Of a stretch of 64,000 bases of DNA, positions 43,630-53,342 are shown piece by piece (within the stretch, counting starts at the first letter, position 1; each line of letters begins with the position of its first letter). The DNA comes from Bradyrhizobium betae. Lineage in GTDB: Bacteria > Pseudomonadota > Alphaproteobacteria > Rhizobiales > Xanthobacteraceae. The stretch is from contig NZ_CP044544.1 in the NCBI RefSeq assembly GCF_008932115.1, positions 124,001-188,000 of the forward strand, read 5' to 3'. The position numbers were made by a program, and so were the translations under genes. The notes beneath the pieces were generated by a model. It saw only the letters and a list, made by a program, of their open reading frames with translations. It was not told the origin of the DNA and searched no databases.

Positions 43630-44838
43630 ATGCCCATCGAACATGATCCGACGCTGGTTGCCCTGTCACTGCTCGTGGCAATACAGGCAAGCTACGTCGG
43701 TTTGAATCTGGCGCTTCGCGTTTCGCAGGCGTTCGCGCTGAATCGCCGCCTGCTGATCGCCGGTGCTGCGCTGTCCTTTGCGATCGGCATCTGGGCGATG
43801 CATTTCGTCGGCATGCTGGCGGCGCGGCTGCCCGTCACCGTCGACTACGTGGTGCTTCCGACGCTGCTGTCGTTCCTCGTTTGCGTGCTGGTGGTCGGAA
43901 TCGCGGTTTACCTCGCGACATTGCGCTCGCAGCGGCTGCTGTTCATCGCGGCCACGGTGATGGGCGTCGGGATCGCCTCGATGCATTACATCGGGATGCT
44001 GGCGCTCCATGCCAGCGCCCACATGATGCACAATCCCGTTTATGTGCTGGCGAGCGTGCTGATCGCCGTTCTGGCGTCGGGCCTCGCGCTGTGGCTGGCA
44101 TTCGCGTCCGAGACGAGGCCGCCCTTGCTGGTTTGCGCGGCGGTTCTGGGCTGCGCGATTTCGGGAATGCACTACACCGCGATGGCCGGGCTGACGCTGC
44201 ATCCGATTGTCGGCGCATTGCCGCCGGGCACGCCGGCCATATCCGGCGATCTGCTGGCGGTGATCGTCAGTGTCGTCGCGTTTCTGGTGTCCGGTGTTTT
44301 CATGCTGGCGCTGGTTCCGGATCAGCGCGAATCCGCGGCGGACCCGGTGATCGTGCCCGAGGCGAACGAGCCGGATCCCATTCCGGCCCCGATTACGGCG
44401 GACAGCGTGACGCCTGTCTCTGGTTCGGTCGCGGAACTCACGGTCGCCGATGCGCCCACGCAGGCGACATCGGATGCTCCCATCTACGAGGCCACCCTGC
44501 CGGTGGAGAAGTATCGCGGCAGCCAGACCATCAACACCGCCGACATTTTCTCGGTCCACGCCAACGCACATTATACTTATGTGTTCAACGGCCGGGAGGA
44601 CATCTTCTGTCCGCTCTCGATCGGCGAGATCATCGCGCGGCTGCCGCCCGATATTTTCTTTCGCGTCCACCGCAGCTACATCGTCAATATTCAGCGCGTC
44701 GCGCGTCTGAAGCGCGCGGGCGACAACGGAATTGCCGATCTCGATTCGCCGGTGCGCCGCTCGGTGCCGGTGAGCCGCAGCCGGTTGCCGCAATTGCGCG
44801 AGCAGCTCACCGAATATCTGCGAACCAGGGACAATTAA
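43630..44838 (+). CDS. coxC: MHYT-LytTR membrane regulator CoxC
   Basis: A 402-aa protein with six to seven N-terminal membrane helices carrying the MHYT pattern three times (IWAMHFVGMLAARLP, ASMHYIGMLALHAS, SGMHYTAMAGLTLH), thought to bind a metal and sense a gas such as CO or O2. A variable linker follows, then a C-terminal LytTR DNA-binding domain (INTADIFSVHANAHYTYVFN, FFRVHRSYIVNIQRV). In the Oligotropha cox cluster CoxC precedes coxMSL and is a presumed CO-responsive regulator; the order is the same here. The ATG at 43630 follows a weak GGGAT. Confidence 0.9.
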   Translation: MPIEHDPTLVALSLLVAIQASYVGLNLALRVSQAFALNRRLLIAGAALSFAIGIWAMHFVGMLAARLPVTVDYVVLPTLLSFLVCVLVVGIAVYLATLRSQRLLFIAATVMGVGIASMHYIGMLALHASAHMMHNPVYVLASVLIAVLASGLALWLAFASETRPPLLVCAAVLGCAISGMHYTAMAGLTLHPIVGALPPGTPAISGDLLAVIVSVVAFLVSGVFMLALVPDQRESAADPVIVPEANEPDPIPAPITADSVTPVSGSVAELTVADAPTQATSDAPIYEATLPVEKYRGSQTINTADIFSVHANAHYTYVFNGREDIFCPLSIGEIIARLPPDIFFRVHRSYIVNIQRVARLKRAGDNGIADLDSPVRRSVPVSRSRLPQLREQLTEYLRTRDN

Positions 44839-45008
44839 GACAGCGTTGCTGACGCAGTTCGTGCGCAGCTGCCGCTTTTGGTGCCGAAAACCGATCTCTG
44901 GTGCTCCTGTTCTTGAATGTTTCTAAACGGCTTGGCCTCCTAGGCAACGCGCTGATGTAAACCGGACCCAACAGAGGTCTGGGGCGTGGGTAACCTGGGG
45001 AGGTAACC
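44839..45008 (+). promoter_or_regulatory. coxC-coxM intergenic region with repeated GGTAACC
   Basis: 170 bases, the place where CO-induced transcription of coxMSL would start. GGTAACC occurs at 44989-44995 and 45002-45008, framing the ribosome site GGGGAGG and touching the GTG start of coxM. GGTGC occurs twice 20 bp apart near 44881-44905. No convincing -35/-10 or -24/-12 pair was found. Confidence 0.35.
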
Positions 45009-45875
45009 GTGATTCCTGGTTCATTTGACTACCATCGTCCGAAATCCGTCGCCGATGCCGTCGCGCTTCTGGTGAAGCTCGGCGAAGACGCCCGGCCCCT
45101 GGCCGGCGGCCACAGCCTGATCCCGATGATGAAAACCCGGCTGGCCACGCCAGAGCATCTGGTCGATTTGCGCGCCATCGGAGACCTCAAGGGGATCCGG
45201 GAAGAGGGCGGCGACATCGTTATCGGAGCGATGACCACCCAGCACACGCTGATCGGTTCCGATCTGCTGGCGGCGAAATTGCCGATCATTCGCGAGACGT
45301 CGCTGCTGATCGCCGATCCTCAAATCCGCTACATGGGCACCATCGGCGGCAACGCCGCCAACGGCGATCCGGGCAACGACATGCCCGCGCTGATGCAGTG
45401 TCTGGGCGCAAGCTACGAACTCACCGGCCCGAATGGCGTGCGCCGGGTTGCAGCGCGTGAGTTTTATCAGGCGGCGTATTTCACCGCCCTTGAGACCGGC
45501 GAAATCCTGACCGCGATTCGCATTCCGGTGCCGCCGGTTGGACATGGCTATGCCTACGAGAAACTGAAACGGAAAATCGGCGACTATGCCACCGCCGCGG
45601 CCGCGGTCGTTCTCACCATGAGTGGCGGCAAGTGCACCTCGGCTTCGATCGGGCTGACCAACGTGGCCGATACGCCGCTGTGGGCTGAAGAAGCCGCCAA
45701 CGCACTGGTCGGCACCGCGCTCGACAAGGCGGCGCTCGACAAGGCCGTCGCGTTGGCCGAGGCGATCACCAGTCCGGCGGCGGATGGCCGCGGTCCTGCC
45801 GAATACCGCACCAAGATGGCTGGCGTGATGCTGCGCCGCGCCGCCGAGCGGGCGAAGTCCCGCGCGAAAAACTAG
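45009..45875 (+). CDS. coxM: CO dehydrogenase medium (FAD) subunit CoxM
   Basis: The 288-aa flavoprotein subunit of aerobic Mo-Cu CO dehydrogenase; it passes electrons from the iron-sulfur subunit to the quinone pool. FAD-binding motifs A32-GGHS and T111-IGGN are in their canonical positions; the CODH C-terminal domain includes KLKRKIGDYATAAAAVVLTM. It starts with GTG at 45009 after a strong GGGGAGG. coxS follows 21 bp later. Confidence 0.95.
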   Translation: MIPGSFDYHRPKSVADAVALLVKLGEDARPLAGGHSLIPMMKTRLATPEHLVDLRAIGDLKGIREEGGDIVIGAMTTQHTLIGSDLLAAKLPIIRETSLLIADPQIRYMGTIGGNAANGDPGNDMPALMQCLGASYELTGPNGVRRVAAREFYQAAYFTALETGEILTAIRIPVPPVGHGYAYEKLKRKIGDYATAAAAVVLTMSGGKCTSASIGLTNVADTPLWAEEAANALVGTALDKAALDKAVALAEAITSPAADGRGPAEYRTKMAGVMLRRAAERAKSRAKN

Positions 45876-45896
45876 AAATTCAGGGAGAGACCCAAC

Positions 45897-46397
45897 ATGG
45901 CGAAAGCCCATATCGAGCTGACGATCAACGGGCAGCCGGTGGAGGCGCTGGTCGAGCCGCGCACCCTGCTGATCCATTTCATCCGCGAACAACAAAATCT
46001 CACTGGTGCGCACATCGGCTGCGACACCAGCCATTGTGGTGCTTGCACCGTCGATCTCGACGGCATGTCGGTAAAAAGCTGCACGACATTCGCCATTCAG
46101 GCCAATGGTTCGTCGATTACGACCGTCGAGGGCATGGCGGCCGCAGACGGCACGCTGAGCGCGTTGCAGGAAGGCTTCCGCATGATGCACGGCCTGCAGT
46201 GCGGTTACTGCACGCCGGGCATGATCATGCGCTCGCATCGCTTGCTGCAGGAAAATCCCAATCCGACTGAAGAGGAAATCCGGTTTGGTATCGCAGGGAA
46301 TCTCTGCCGCTGCACCGGCTACCAGAACATCGTGAAGGCAATTCAATACGCGGCAGCCAAGATCAATGGCGTGCCTTTCCAGGAGGCCGCAGAATGA
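45897..46397 (+). CDS. coxS: CO dehydrogenase small (2Fe-2S) subunit CoxS
   Basis: A 166-aa iron-sulfur protein with two [2Fe-2S] clusters: Cys42, 47, 50 and 62 (plant-ferredoxin type, CDTSHCGAC) and Cys102, 105, 137 and 139 ([14 protein letters not shown]). Relays electrons from the Mo-Cu site to FAD. AGGGAGAG precedes the ATG. The stop overlaps the coxL start (ATGA). Confidence 0.96.
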   Translation: MAKAHIELTINGQPVEALVEPRTLLIHFIREQQNLTGAHIGCDTSHCGACTVDLDGMSVKSCTTFAIQANGSSITTVEGMAAADGTLSALQEGFRMMHGLQCGYCTPGMIMRSHRLLQENPNPTEEEIRFGIAGNLCRCTGYQNIVKAIQYAAAKINGVPFQEAAE

Positions 46398-48823
46398 ACG
46401 TCCAGGCTCCAATCGAACTCACCAGCGCCGAGCGCGCCGAAAAACTCCAGGGCATGGGGTGCAAGCGCAAGCGCGTCGAAGACATCCGCTTCACGCAAGG
46501 CAAGGGCAACTATGTCGACGACGTGAAACTGCCGGGCATGCTGTTCGGGGATTTCGTGCGCTCGTCCCACGCCCATGCCCGCATCAAGAGCATCGACACC
46601 TCGAAAGCCAAGGCGCTGCCGGGCGTGCTTGCGGTCCTGACCGCCGCCGACCTCAAGCCGCTCAATCTTCACTACATGCCGACGCTGGCCGGCGATGTGC
46701 AAGCCGTGCTCGCCGACGAGAAGGTGCTGTTCCAGAATCAGGAAGTCGCGTTCGTGGTGGCGAAGGACCGTTACATCGCCGCCGACGCGATCGAACTCGT
46801 CGAGGTCGAATACGAGCCGCTGCCGGTTCTGGTCGATCCGTTTAAGGCACTAGAGCCTGATGCGCCGCTGCTGCGCGAGGATATCAAGGACAAGATGACC
46901 GGCGCGCATGGACCGCGCAAGCATCACAACCACATCTTCTTCTGGGATATCGGCGACAAGGACGGTACCGACGAAGCCTTTGCCAAGGCCGACGTCGTCT
47001 CCAAGGATATGTTTACCTATCACCGGGTCCATCCGTCGCCGCTGGAGACCTGCCAGTGCGTCGCCTCGATGGACAAGATCAAGGGCGAATTGACGCTGTG
47101 GGGCACCTTCCAGGCGCCGCACGTGATTCGCACAGTGGTGTCGCTGATCTCGGGGTTGCCCGAGCACAAGATCCACGTGATCGCGCCGGATATCGGCGGC
47201 GGTTTCGGCAACAAGGTTGGCGCCTATTCCGGCTATGTCTGCGCGGTGGTCGCGTCCATCGTGCTGGGCGTGCCGGTGAAGTGGGTCGAGGACCGGATGG
47301 AGAATCTCTCCACCACCTCGTTTGCGCGTGATTACCACATGACGACTGAACTCGCCGCCACCAAGGACGGCAAGATCCTCGCCATGCGCTGCCATGTGCT
47401 CGCCGATCACGGCGCATTCGACGCTTGCGCCGATCCGTCGAAATGGCCGGCAGGTTTCATGAACATCTGCACCGGCTCCTATGACATGCCGGTGGCGTAT
47501 CTCTCGGTAGACGGCGTTTACACCAACAAGGCATCGGGTGGCGTCGCCTATCGTTGCTCATTCCGGGTGACGGAAGCGGTCTATGCCATCGAACGCGCCA
47601 TCGAGACGCTGGCGCAGCGGCTCGGCATGGATTCGGCGGACCTGCGCATCAAGAACTTCATCCAGCCGGAGCAGTTTCCGTATCATGCTCCGCTCGGATG
47701 GGAATACGACAGCGGCAACTATCCGCTCGCCATGAAAAAGGCGATGGATGCTGTCGGCTATCGTGCGCTGCGCGCCGAGCAGAAGCAAAAGCAGGAAGCC
47801 TTCAAGCGTGGCGAAACCCGCGAGTTGATGGGCATCGGCATCTCCTTCTTCACTGAGATCGTCGGCGCCGGTCCATCCAAGAATTGCGACATTCTCGGCG
47901 TCGCCATGTTCGACTCCGCCGAAATCCGCATCCATCCGACCGGCTCGATCATCGCCCGCATGGGCACCAAGAGCCAGGGGCAGGGCCACGAGACGACCTA
48001 CGCCCAGATCATTGCCACCGAACTCGGCATTCCCGCCGACGATATCATGATCGAGGAAGGCAACACTGACACTGCGCCTTACGGTCTTGGTACATATGGC
48101 TCGCGTTCAACGCCGACCGCCGGCGCGGCCACGGCCGTGGCCGCGCGCAAGATCAAGGCCAAGGCGCAGATGATCGCGGCTCACCTTCTCGAAGTGCATG
48201 AAGGCGATCTTGAATGGGACGTTGATCGCTTCCGGGTGAAGGGTCTGCCTGAAAAATTCAAGACCATGAAGGAAATCGCCTGGGCGTCGTACAACAGTCC
48301 GCCGCCCAATCTGGAACCGGGTCTTGAGGCGGTGAATTATTACGATCCGCCGAACATGACCTATCCGTTCGGCGCGTATTTCTGCGTCATGGACATCGAT
48401 GTCGATACCGGCGTCGCCAAGACCCGGCGCTTCTATGCACTCGACGATTGCGGCACGCGCATCAATCCCATGATTATCGAAGGACAGGTCCACGGTGGTC
48501 TCACTGAGGCCTTCGCCGTCGCGATGGGTCAGGAGATCCGTTACGACGAACAGGGCAACGTGATGGGCGCGTCATTCATGGATTTCTTCCTGCCGACTGC
48601 GGTGGAGACGCCGAAGTGGGAAACGGACTACACCGTCACGCCGTCGCCGCATCACCCGATCGGCGCCAAGGGCGTGGGCGAAAGCCCCCATGTCGGCGGC
48701 GTGCCATGTTTCTCTAACGCAGTGAACGATGCCTTTGCGTTTCTGAATGCAGGCCACATCCAGATGCCGCACGATGCCTGGCGGCTCTGGAAGGTCGGCG
48801 AAAGACTGGGCCTGCATGTTTAA
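46394..48823 (+). CDS. coxL: CO dehydrogenase large (Mo-Cu) subunit CoxL, form I
   Basis: The catalytic subunit, 809 aa, oxidising CO to CO2 at a Cu-S-Mo site bound to molybdopterin cytosine dinucleotide. The diagnostic form I active-site loop VAYRCSFR is present; its cysteine is residue 388 and the catalytic glutamate in [10 protein letters not shown] is residue 763, the same numbers as I recall for the Oligotropha carboxidovorans enzyme. MCD-binding regions include [10 protein letters not shown] and [14 protein letters not shown]. This is a true CO dehydrogenase rather than a form II homologue. Translationally coupled to coxS. Confidence 0.97.
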   Translation: MNVQAPIELTSAERAEKLQGMGCKRKRVEDIRFTQGKGNYVDDVKLPGMLFGDFVRSSHAHARIKSIDTSKAKALPGVLAVLTAADLKPLNLHYMPTLAGDVQAVLADEKVLFQNQEVAFVVAKDRYIAADAIELVEVEYEPLPVLVDPFKALEPDAPLLREDIKDKMTGAHGPRKHHNHIFFWDIGDKDGTDEAFAKADVVSKDMFTYHRVHPSPLETCQCVASMDKIKGELTLWGTFQAPHVIRTVVSLISGLPEHKIHVIAPDIGGGFGNKVGAYSGYVCAVVASIVLGVPVKWVEDRMENLSTTSFARDYHMTTELAATKDGKILAMRCHVLADHGAFDACADPSKWPAGFMNICTGSYDMPVAYLSVDGVYTNKASGGVAYRCSFRVTEAVYAIERAIETLAQRLGMDSADLRIKNFIQPEQFPYHAPLGWEYDSGNYPLAMKKAMDAVGYRALRAEQKQKQEAFKRGETRELMGIGISFFTEIVGAGPSKNCDILGVAMFDSAEIRIHPTGSIIARMGTKSQGQGHETTYAQIIATELGIPADDIMIEEGNTDTAPYGLGTYGSRSTPTAGAATAVAARKIKAKAQMIAAHLLEVHEGDLEWDVDRFRVKGLPEKFKTMKEIAWASYNSPPPNLEPGLEAVNYYDPPNMTYPFGAYFCVMDIDVDTGVAKTRRFYALDDCGTRINPMIIEGQVHGGLTEAFAVAMGQEIRYDEQGNVMGASFMDFFLPTAVETPKWETDYTVTPSPHHPIGAKGVGESPHVGGVPCFSNAVNDAFAFLNAGHIQMPHDAWRLWKVGERLGLHV

Positions 48824-48830
48824 GACAGGT

Positions 48831-48859
48831 CCGGGCGAAGCAAACTCTGCTCCGCCCGG
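48831..48859 (+). promoter_or_regulatory. Hairpin between coxL and coxD
   Basis: CCGGGCGAAGCA (48831-48842) can pair with TGCTCCGCCCGG (48848-48859), 11 of 12 pairs, with a 5-base loop, starting 7 bp after the coxL stop. With no U-run it is more likely an mRNA processing or stability element that sets high CoxMSL against lower CoxDEFG levels than a terminator. Confidence 0.5.
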
Positions 48860-48974
48860 CATGTCCGGAACGTGTGGTGAGATTTCGGGTGCCGGCTGCT
48901 CGTCGGCTCTCTGATCGCACCGGACTTGAAGCAGGGACTGCACCGGCAATGGGCCGGGCGAGTTGGAAATGCTT

Positions 48975-49862
48975 ATGCGTCATCATATTCCACGCGATCG
49001 AATCGCAGATCGGCTGGCCGCCGCAGGCTATATTCCGGATCGTGATCTTGCGACGGCCGTCTGGCTGATGGAGCACCTGTCGCGCCCGCTATTGCTGGAA
49101 GGCGAGGCGGGCGTCGGGAAGACCGAGGTTGCGCTGGCTTTGGCTCGGGCGAATGACGCGCGCCTCATTCGCCTGCAATGCTATGAAGGACTTGATCAGA
49201 ACGCGGCGCTCTACGAGTGGAACTATCAGCGCCAGTTGCTGGCGATCAAGGCGCGCGAAACCCATGCTGACGCTGCCGATGTCGTCGAAGATCATATCTT
49301 CTCGGAAAAATTCCTGCTTGAACGTCCGCTGCTGTCGTCCATCCGTCAGCCGAAATCGCCTGTGCTGCTGATCGATGAGGTCGATCGCGCTGACGAGGAA
49401 TTCGAGGCGTTCCTGCTGGAATTGCTGTCGGATTTCCAGGTGTCCATCCCCGAGCTTGGAACCATCCGCGCCACCACGATCCCGCATGTCGTGCTGACGT
49501 CCAACGGAACGCGCGAACTCTCCGACGCGCTGCGCCGCCGCTGTCTCTATCATTACGTCGATTTTCCCGACGTCGAACGCGAGGCGCGTATCATCACCGC
49601 GCGCATGCCCGACATCGACGTGGATCTGGCGTTGCAGATCGCGCGCATGGTCGAGGCCATCCGCAAGGAGGATTTGCGAAAGAGCCCCGGCGTTGCCGAA
49701 ACACTCGACTGGGCAGCCGCTCTGGCCGGGCTTGGCATCGACGATCTGCGCGCGGAACCGGAAGTCGTGTTCGAAACCATGATGTGCCTGATCAAGACGG
49801 CAGAGGACAAGTCGCGCATGACGCGTGAGGTGTCCGACCGGCTGCTGGGCAAGGTGGCCTGA
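48975..49862 (+). CDS. coxD: MoxR-type AAA+ ATPase CoxD
   Basis: A 295-aa chaperone-like ATPase required for maturing the Cu-S-Mo active site (sulfuration and copper insertion in Oligotropha). Walker A LLLEGEAGVGKTEVALALA, Walker B PVLLIDEVDRADEEFEAFLLE, sensor 1 HVVLTSNGTRELSDALRRRC. Starts at 48963 (TTG) or 48969 (ATG) are also possible; 48975 gives the expected CoxD length and begins MRHHIPRDR. coxE starts 1 bp after the stop. Confidence 0.93.
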   Translation: MRHHIPRDRIADRLAAAGYIPDRDLATAVWLMEHLSRPLLLEGEAGVGKTEVALALARANDARLIRLQCYEGLDQNAALYEWNYQRQLLAIKARETHADAADVVEDHIFSEKFLLERPLLSSIRQPKSPVLLIDEVDRADEEFEAFLLELLSDFQVSIPELGTIRATTIPHVVLTSNGTRELSDALRRRCLYHYVDFPDVEREARIITARMPDIDVDLALQIARMVEAIRKEDLRKSPGVAETLDWAAALAGLGIDDLRAEPEVVFETMMCLIKTAEDKSRMTREVSDRLLGKVA

Positions 49863-49863
49863 T

Positions 49864-51069
49864 ATGGCAGGAAGTGCGGCCATTCGCGAGACGATTGCTG
49901 CTCCGGCGGGCGCAGGCGCGCGCCGCAAGCTCGGCGATTTCGTCCGCGTGCTGCGCGACAACGCTTTTATTGTCGGGCTCGCCGAGACAAGTGACGCGCT
50001 CACGGTGCTTGCCGGTCCGGATTCGTCATCGCCATCGCGGTTGCGTCCAGCGCTGCGCGCGCTGTTGTGCAGCAACAAGGCGGACTGGGAGAAATTCGAC
50101 GAGATATTTGATGCGTTCTGGCTGGGGCGCGGCATGAAATCCGCCACGCGCATGTCCGGCGTGCTGCAGAAGACCCCGCCGGGTTTCGACAGCACGAAGA
50201 GCGGCGATCGGCCGGGCAATCCGGACGGCGCACCGGATAGCGTGCAAAGGCGTCCCGGTGGTGATGACGAGACCAACGAGAACAGCCCCGGTCTACGCGA
50301 AGGAGCCTCGCGGTCTGATTCGCTTGCCAAAGCCGATTTCCGTCATCTCGCCAATCCATCCGATCTTGCGGAGGCTCATGCCGTTGCGGCCAGGTTGGCA
50401 AAGGCGATGCGCGTGCGGCTGACCCGGCGCGAGCAGGCACGCCGCGCGGGCCGGCGCATCGACCTGCGGCGCACGATCCACAAGAGCATCGCGCATGGCG
50501 GCACGCCGATGGAACTGGTCTGGCGCCAGCGCAAGAACAAGCCGCTGCGCCTCGTCGTGCTCCTCGACGCCTCGGGTTCCATGAGCATGTATTCGGCGGT
50601 GTTCCTGCGCTTCATGCACGGCATTCTTGACACGTTCCGCGAAGCGGAAGCCTTCGTATTTCATACGCGGCTGATTCACATCTCACCGGCGCTGCGCGAG
50701 CGCGATGCGACGCGGGCGGTGGAGCGCATGTCGATCCTGGCCCAGGGCGTCGGCGGCGGGACACGGATCGGCGAGTCGCTTGGCACATTCAACCGCTGGC
50801 ACGCGAAGCGTGCGATTCATGCGCGCACCTGCGTCATGATCGTGTCCGACGGTTATGACACCGGACCGGCCGAGCAACTGGGCCGTGAGATGGCGGCGCT
50901 GCGCCGACGCTGCCGCCGCATCGCCTGGCTCAATCCGATGATCGGCTGGCGCGATTATGCGCCGGAGGCGGCCGGCATGAAGGCGGCGCTGCCCCATGTC
51001 GATCTGTTCGCTCCGGCGCACAATCTCGAAAGTCTGCAGGCGCTCGAACCTTATCTGGCAAGGATATGA
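49864..51069 (+). CDS. coxE: von Willebrand-type maturation protein CoxE
   Basis: A 401-aa VWA-domain protein that works with CoxD in copper insertion. The metal-ion-dependent adhesion motif is LVVLLDASGSMSMYS (DxSxS), and the C-terminal half includes VGGGTRIGESLGTFNRWHAKR and VMIVSDGYDTGPAEQL. The middle is basic and flexible. ATG at 49864, almost contiguous with coxD. MoxR-VWA pairs act together in many metallo-enzyme assembly systems. Confidence 0.93.
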   Translation: MAGSAAIRETIAAPAGAGARRKLGDFVRVLRDNAFIVGLAETSDALTVLAGPDSSSPSRLRPALRALLCSNKADWEKFDEIFDAFWLGRGMKSATRMSGVLQKTPPGFDSTKSGDRPGNPDGAPDSVQRRPGGDDETNENSPGLREGASRSDSLAKADFRHLANPSDLAEAHAVAARLAKAMRVRLTRREQARRAGRRIDLRRTIHKSIAHGGTPMELVWRQRKNKPLRLVVLLDASGSMSMYSAVFLRFMHGILDTFREAEAFVFHTRLIHISPALRERDATRAVERMSILAQGVGGGTRIGESLGTFNRWHAKRAIHARTCVMIVSDGYDTGPAEQLGREMAALRRRCRRIAWLNPMIGWRDYAPEAAGMKAALPHVDLFAPAHNLESLQALEPYLARI

Positions 51070-51073
51070 GATC

Positions 51074-51916
51074 ATGACGCTCGCACCCGATGTCCTCGAC
51101 ATCGTCAACGACATGAAAGCCCGCGGCGAGCCGTTCGCGCTGGCCACTGTGGTGCGCACGGTATCGCTGACCGCAGCGAAGGCGGGCGCGAAGGCCGTCA
51201 TCCTCAGAGACGGCACCATGACCGCCGGATGGATCGGTGGGGGTTGCGCACGTGCCAATGTGCTGAAGGCGGCGCGGCAGTCGCTCTCGGACGGCCAGCC
51301 GCGCCTCATCAGCGTGCAGCCGAAGGATGTGCTGGAAGAACACGGACTGAAAGCCGGTGAATCACACGACGGCGTCCTCTACGCCAACAACATGTGTCCG
51401 AGCCACGGCACCATGGATATTTTTGTCGAACCGATCCTGCCGCGTCCGCAGCTTTATGTCTGCGGCGCATCGCCTGTGGCGGTGGCGATCGCGGCCATCG
51501 CCCAGCGCATGGGATTCTTCGTATCAGTGTGCGCCCCAGCCGCGGATCATGCGCTGTTCGGCGATACCGATCGGCTTGTGGATGGTTATGAGATCCCTGC
51601 GGACAGCGGCGGCAACCGATATGTCGTTGTGTCGACTCAGGGGCGTGGTGATACGGCAGCGTTGAAATCGGCTTTGGCCGCTCAGTCAACCTATGTCGCC
51701 TTCGTCGGATCGCGCAAGAAGGCGGCCGTGCTGAAGGACGAACTGGCTGCCGCGGGCGTGCCGCCCTTGCAACTGGAGACTCTGCGGGCCCCGGCCGGAC
51801 TCGATCTCGGCGCGATCACGCCGGATGAAATTGCATTGTCGATCGTTGCGGAGATGGTCGAGGTGCGCCGCCGTGGACAACGGCGGGCGGAACAACAGGA
51901 AGAAGGACATGTCTGA
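51074..51916 (+). CDS. coxF: XdhC/CoxI-family maturation protein CoxF
   Basis: A 280-aa protein of the XdhC family: N-terminal XdhC_CoxI domain (ARGEPFALATVVRTVSLTAA, TMTAGWIGGGCARANVLKAA) and C-terminal Rossmann-type domain (LYVCGASPVAVAIAAIAQRM, YVAFVGSRKKAAVLKDEL). Such proteins bind the molybdenum cofactor and help its sulfuration and insertion. ATG at 51074, four bases after coxE. The stop overlaps the coxG start by one base. Confidence 0.92.
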   Translation: MTLAPDVLDIVNDMKARGEPFALATVVRTVSLTAAKAGAKAVILRDGTMTAGWIGGGCARANVLKAARQSLSDGQPRLISVQPKDVLEEHGLKAGESHDGVLYANNMCPSHGTMDIFVEPILPRPQLYVCGASPVAVAIAAIAQRMGFFVSVCAPAADHALFGDTDRLVDGYEIPADSGGNRYVVVSTQGRGDTAALKSALAAQSTYVAFVGSRKKAAVLKDELAAAGVPPLQLETLRAPAGLDLGAITPDEIALSIVAEMVEVRRRGQRRAEQQEEGHV

Positions 51917-52545
51917 TGGATATGAACGGTTCGCAACGCATCGAAGCTTCACGCGAGTTAGTCTATGCCGCGCTCAACGACGTCGATGTGCTCAAGCAGT
52001 GCATCCCCGGATGCGAGTCCATCGAGAAGACATCCGACAATGAAATGAACGCCAAGGTCACGCTGCGCGTCGGTCCCGTGAAGGCTTCGTTCACCGGCAA
52101 GGTGACCTTGTCCGACTTCGATCCGCCGAACGGTTACACTATCACCGGTGAAGGCTCCGGAGGCATGGCCGGCTTTGCCAAAGGCAGCGCCGCGGTCAAG
52201 CTGGAGGCCGATGGTGACGCAACCATCCTTCATTACACCGTGAAGGCCGAGATCGGCGGCAAGCTCGCGCAACTCGGCGGGCGATTGATCGATGCGACGG
52301 CCACGAAGCTTGCAGGGGAGTTCTTCGAGAAGTTCAGCGGCATCGTCGGCGGTCCGGTCGAAACCGCGGATGAGGCTTCCGCGGAAAAGAAGAAAGTCGG
52401 CTGGCTGAAGAAGATGGTGGGTGCGACAGGCGCCGTGATGCTGGGCGTGATCATTGCAACGCATTGGTGTTGTATCAACGGTCATGCCCATGCCCAGAAC
52501 GAGCCGCTGATGATGTTCATCTGTTCATCCACATCGGGAGTATGA
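51916..52545 (+). CDS. coxG: CO dehydrogenase membrane-association protein CoxG
   Basis: A 209-aa SRPBCC-fold protein: MNGSQRIEASRELVYAALND, LKQCIPGCESIEKTSDNEMN, VTLRVGPVKASFTGKVTLSD, GGKLAQLGGRLIDATATKLA. A C-terminal hydrophobic helix (GATGAVMLGVIIA) could anchor it in the membrane; CoxG tethers CO dehydrogenase there in Oligotropha. The tail THWCCINGHAHAQ is Cys/His-rich, and where native sequence ends is uncertain. This is the last recognisable cox gene: coxH, coxI and coxK do not follow. Confidence 0.9.
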   Translation: MDMNGSQRIEASRELVYAALNDVDVLKQCIPGCESIEKTSDNEMNAKVTLRVGPVKASFTGKVTLSDFDPPNGYTITGEGSGGMAGFAKGSAAVKLEADGDATILHYTVKAEIGGKLAQLGGRLIDATATKLAGEFFEKFSGIVGGPVETADEASAEKKKVGWLKKMVGATGAVMLGVIIATHWCCINGHAHAQNEPLMMFICSSTSGV

Positions 52546-53168
52546 GCGAGGGTAGGGGAGGGGCTTGTTTAAGTAGACATTCCACCGAACCCGAAACAAA
52601 ACCCAGCATCAACGTTCTCGCCTGCTGTCGCCTGAAGGGCGCGACGATTCGCATGAGTCTTCCAGTCAACCCCGGCCCTTGCGTTTGAGATGTGGACTTT
52701 AAGCGACGTAAAACAACCCGCAAAGAGGTTGCCGGAATAGGACACTTACCGAGGAGTCGCCAGCGTGATGACTGATTCACAAAGCCATGACTGCAACCGA
52801 GCGAATCCAACGGCGAACGGTATCGCTGCGCCGATTGGTCTAGATAAGTCTGAGCGGCAGGCGACGGCCGTGAGAGGCGCGTTTGCTGTCGGCGCAATGA
52901 CCACTCAGCATCAGTTTATCGCTTTGACGCTGCTCGCCGAAGCACTTTCGCATGCAGTCTCGCGAGGCCGAAAAGCGCGTGCAAGCGGCCAATTGAATTC
53001 TCCTTAAGGGTCCATCGGAGTTGTGCCGCGGGAGCGCTTGTGCCCGTGCAGTCCCGCGCCTGAGAGATGTCGGCGCATGATTCGTCATGGATATGCAACG
53101 GCTCCTCCTGGCGGTTTTCGCCTCAAGCGAATCTCCGCTTCTGAAACGGCTTCCAAGGGGGCGGAAAA
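52546..53168 (+). other. Degenerate stretch after coxG
   Basis: No intact gene. An 80-codon frame (52765-53007) contains VGAMTTQHQFIALTLLAEAL (about 52888-52947), which resembles CoxM residues 72-91 (IGAMTTQHTLIGSDLLAAKL). It may be a decayed second molybdo-hydroxylase FAD subunit. The rest has no recognisable content. Confidence 0.35.
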
Positions 53169-53294
53169 ATGCTCGTGATCACGCAGCAGATAAAGGCAGC
53201 AAGGTCGCTGCTGGGATGGGAGCAATTCGAACTTGCCCTGCAAAGCCGGATTCGCAAAATCCCGGCGTTCGGGCTGAAAACAGACGTTGCGTAA
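53169..53294 (+). pseudogene. N-terminal stub of an XRE-type regulator
   Basis: A 41-codon frame begins MLVITQQIKAARSLLGWEQF, ELAL, the start of an XRE helix-turn-helix (family pattern: Q-I-K-A-A-R-x-L-L-G-W). It then changes to unrelated sequence before a TAA. The second HTH helix is missing. An IS5-type element begins 50 bp downstream. Confidence 0.55.
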
Positions 53295-53342
53295 AGCGGC
53301 GAGCCTTACTCGGCAATCATTCACAAAGCATATCTGCGATGA

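Noticed and set aside
43666..44793. 375-codon antisense frame over coxC, rich in Arg/His/Gln
   Set aside because: Composition is typical of reversed membrane-protein codons; no motif.
45021..46412. 463-codon frame antisense to coxM and coxS
   Set aside because: Both cox genes match their families end to end; the antisense frame is a GC shadow.
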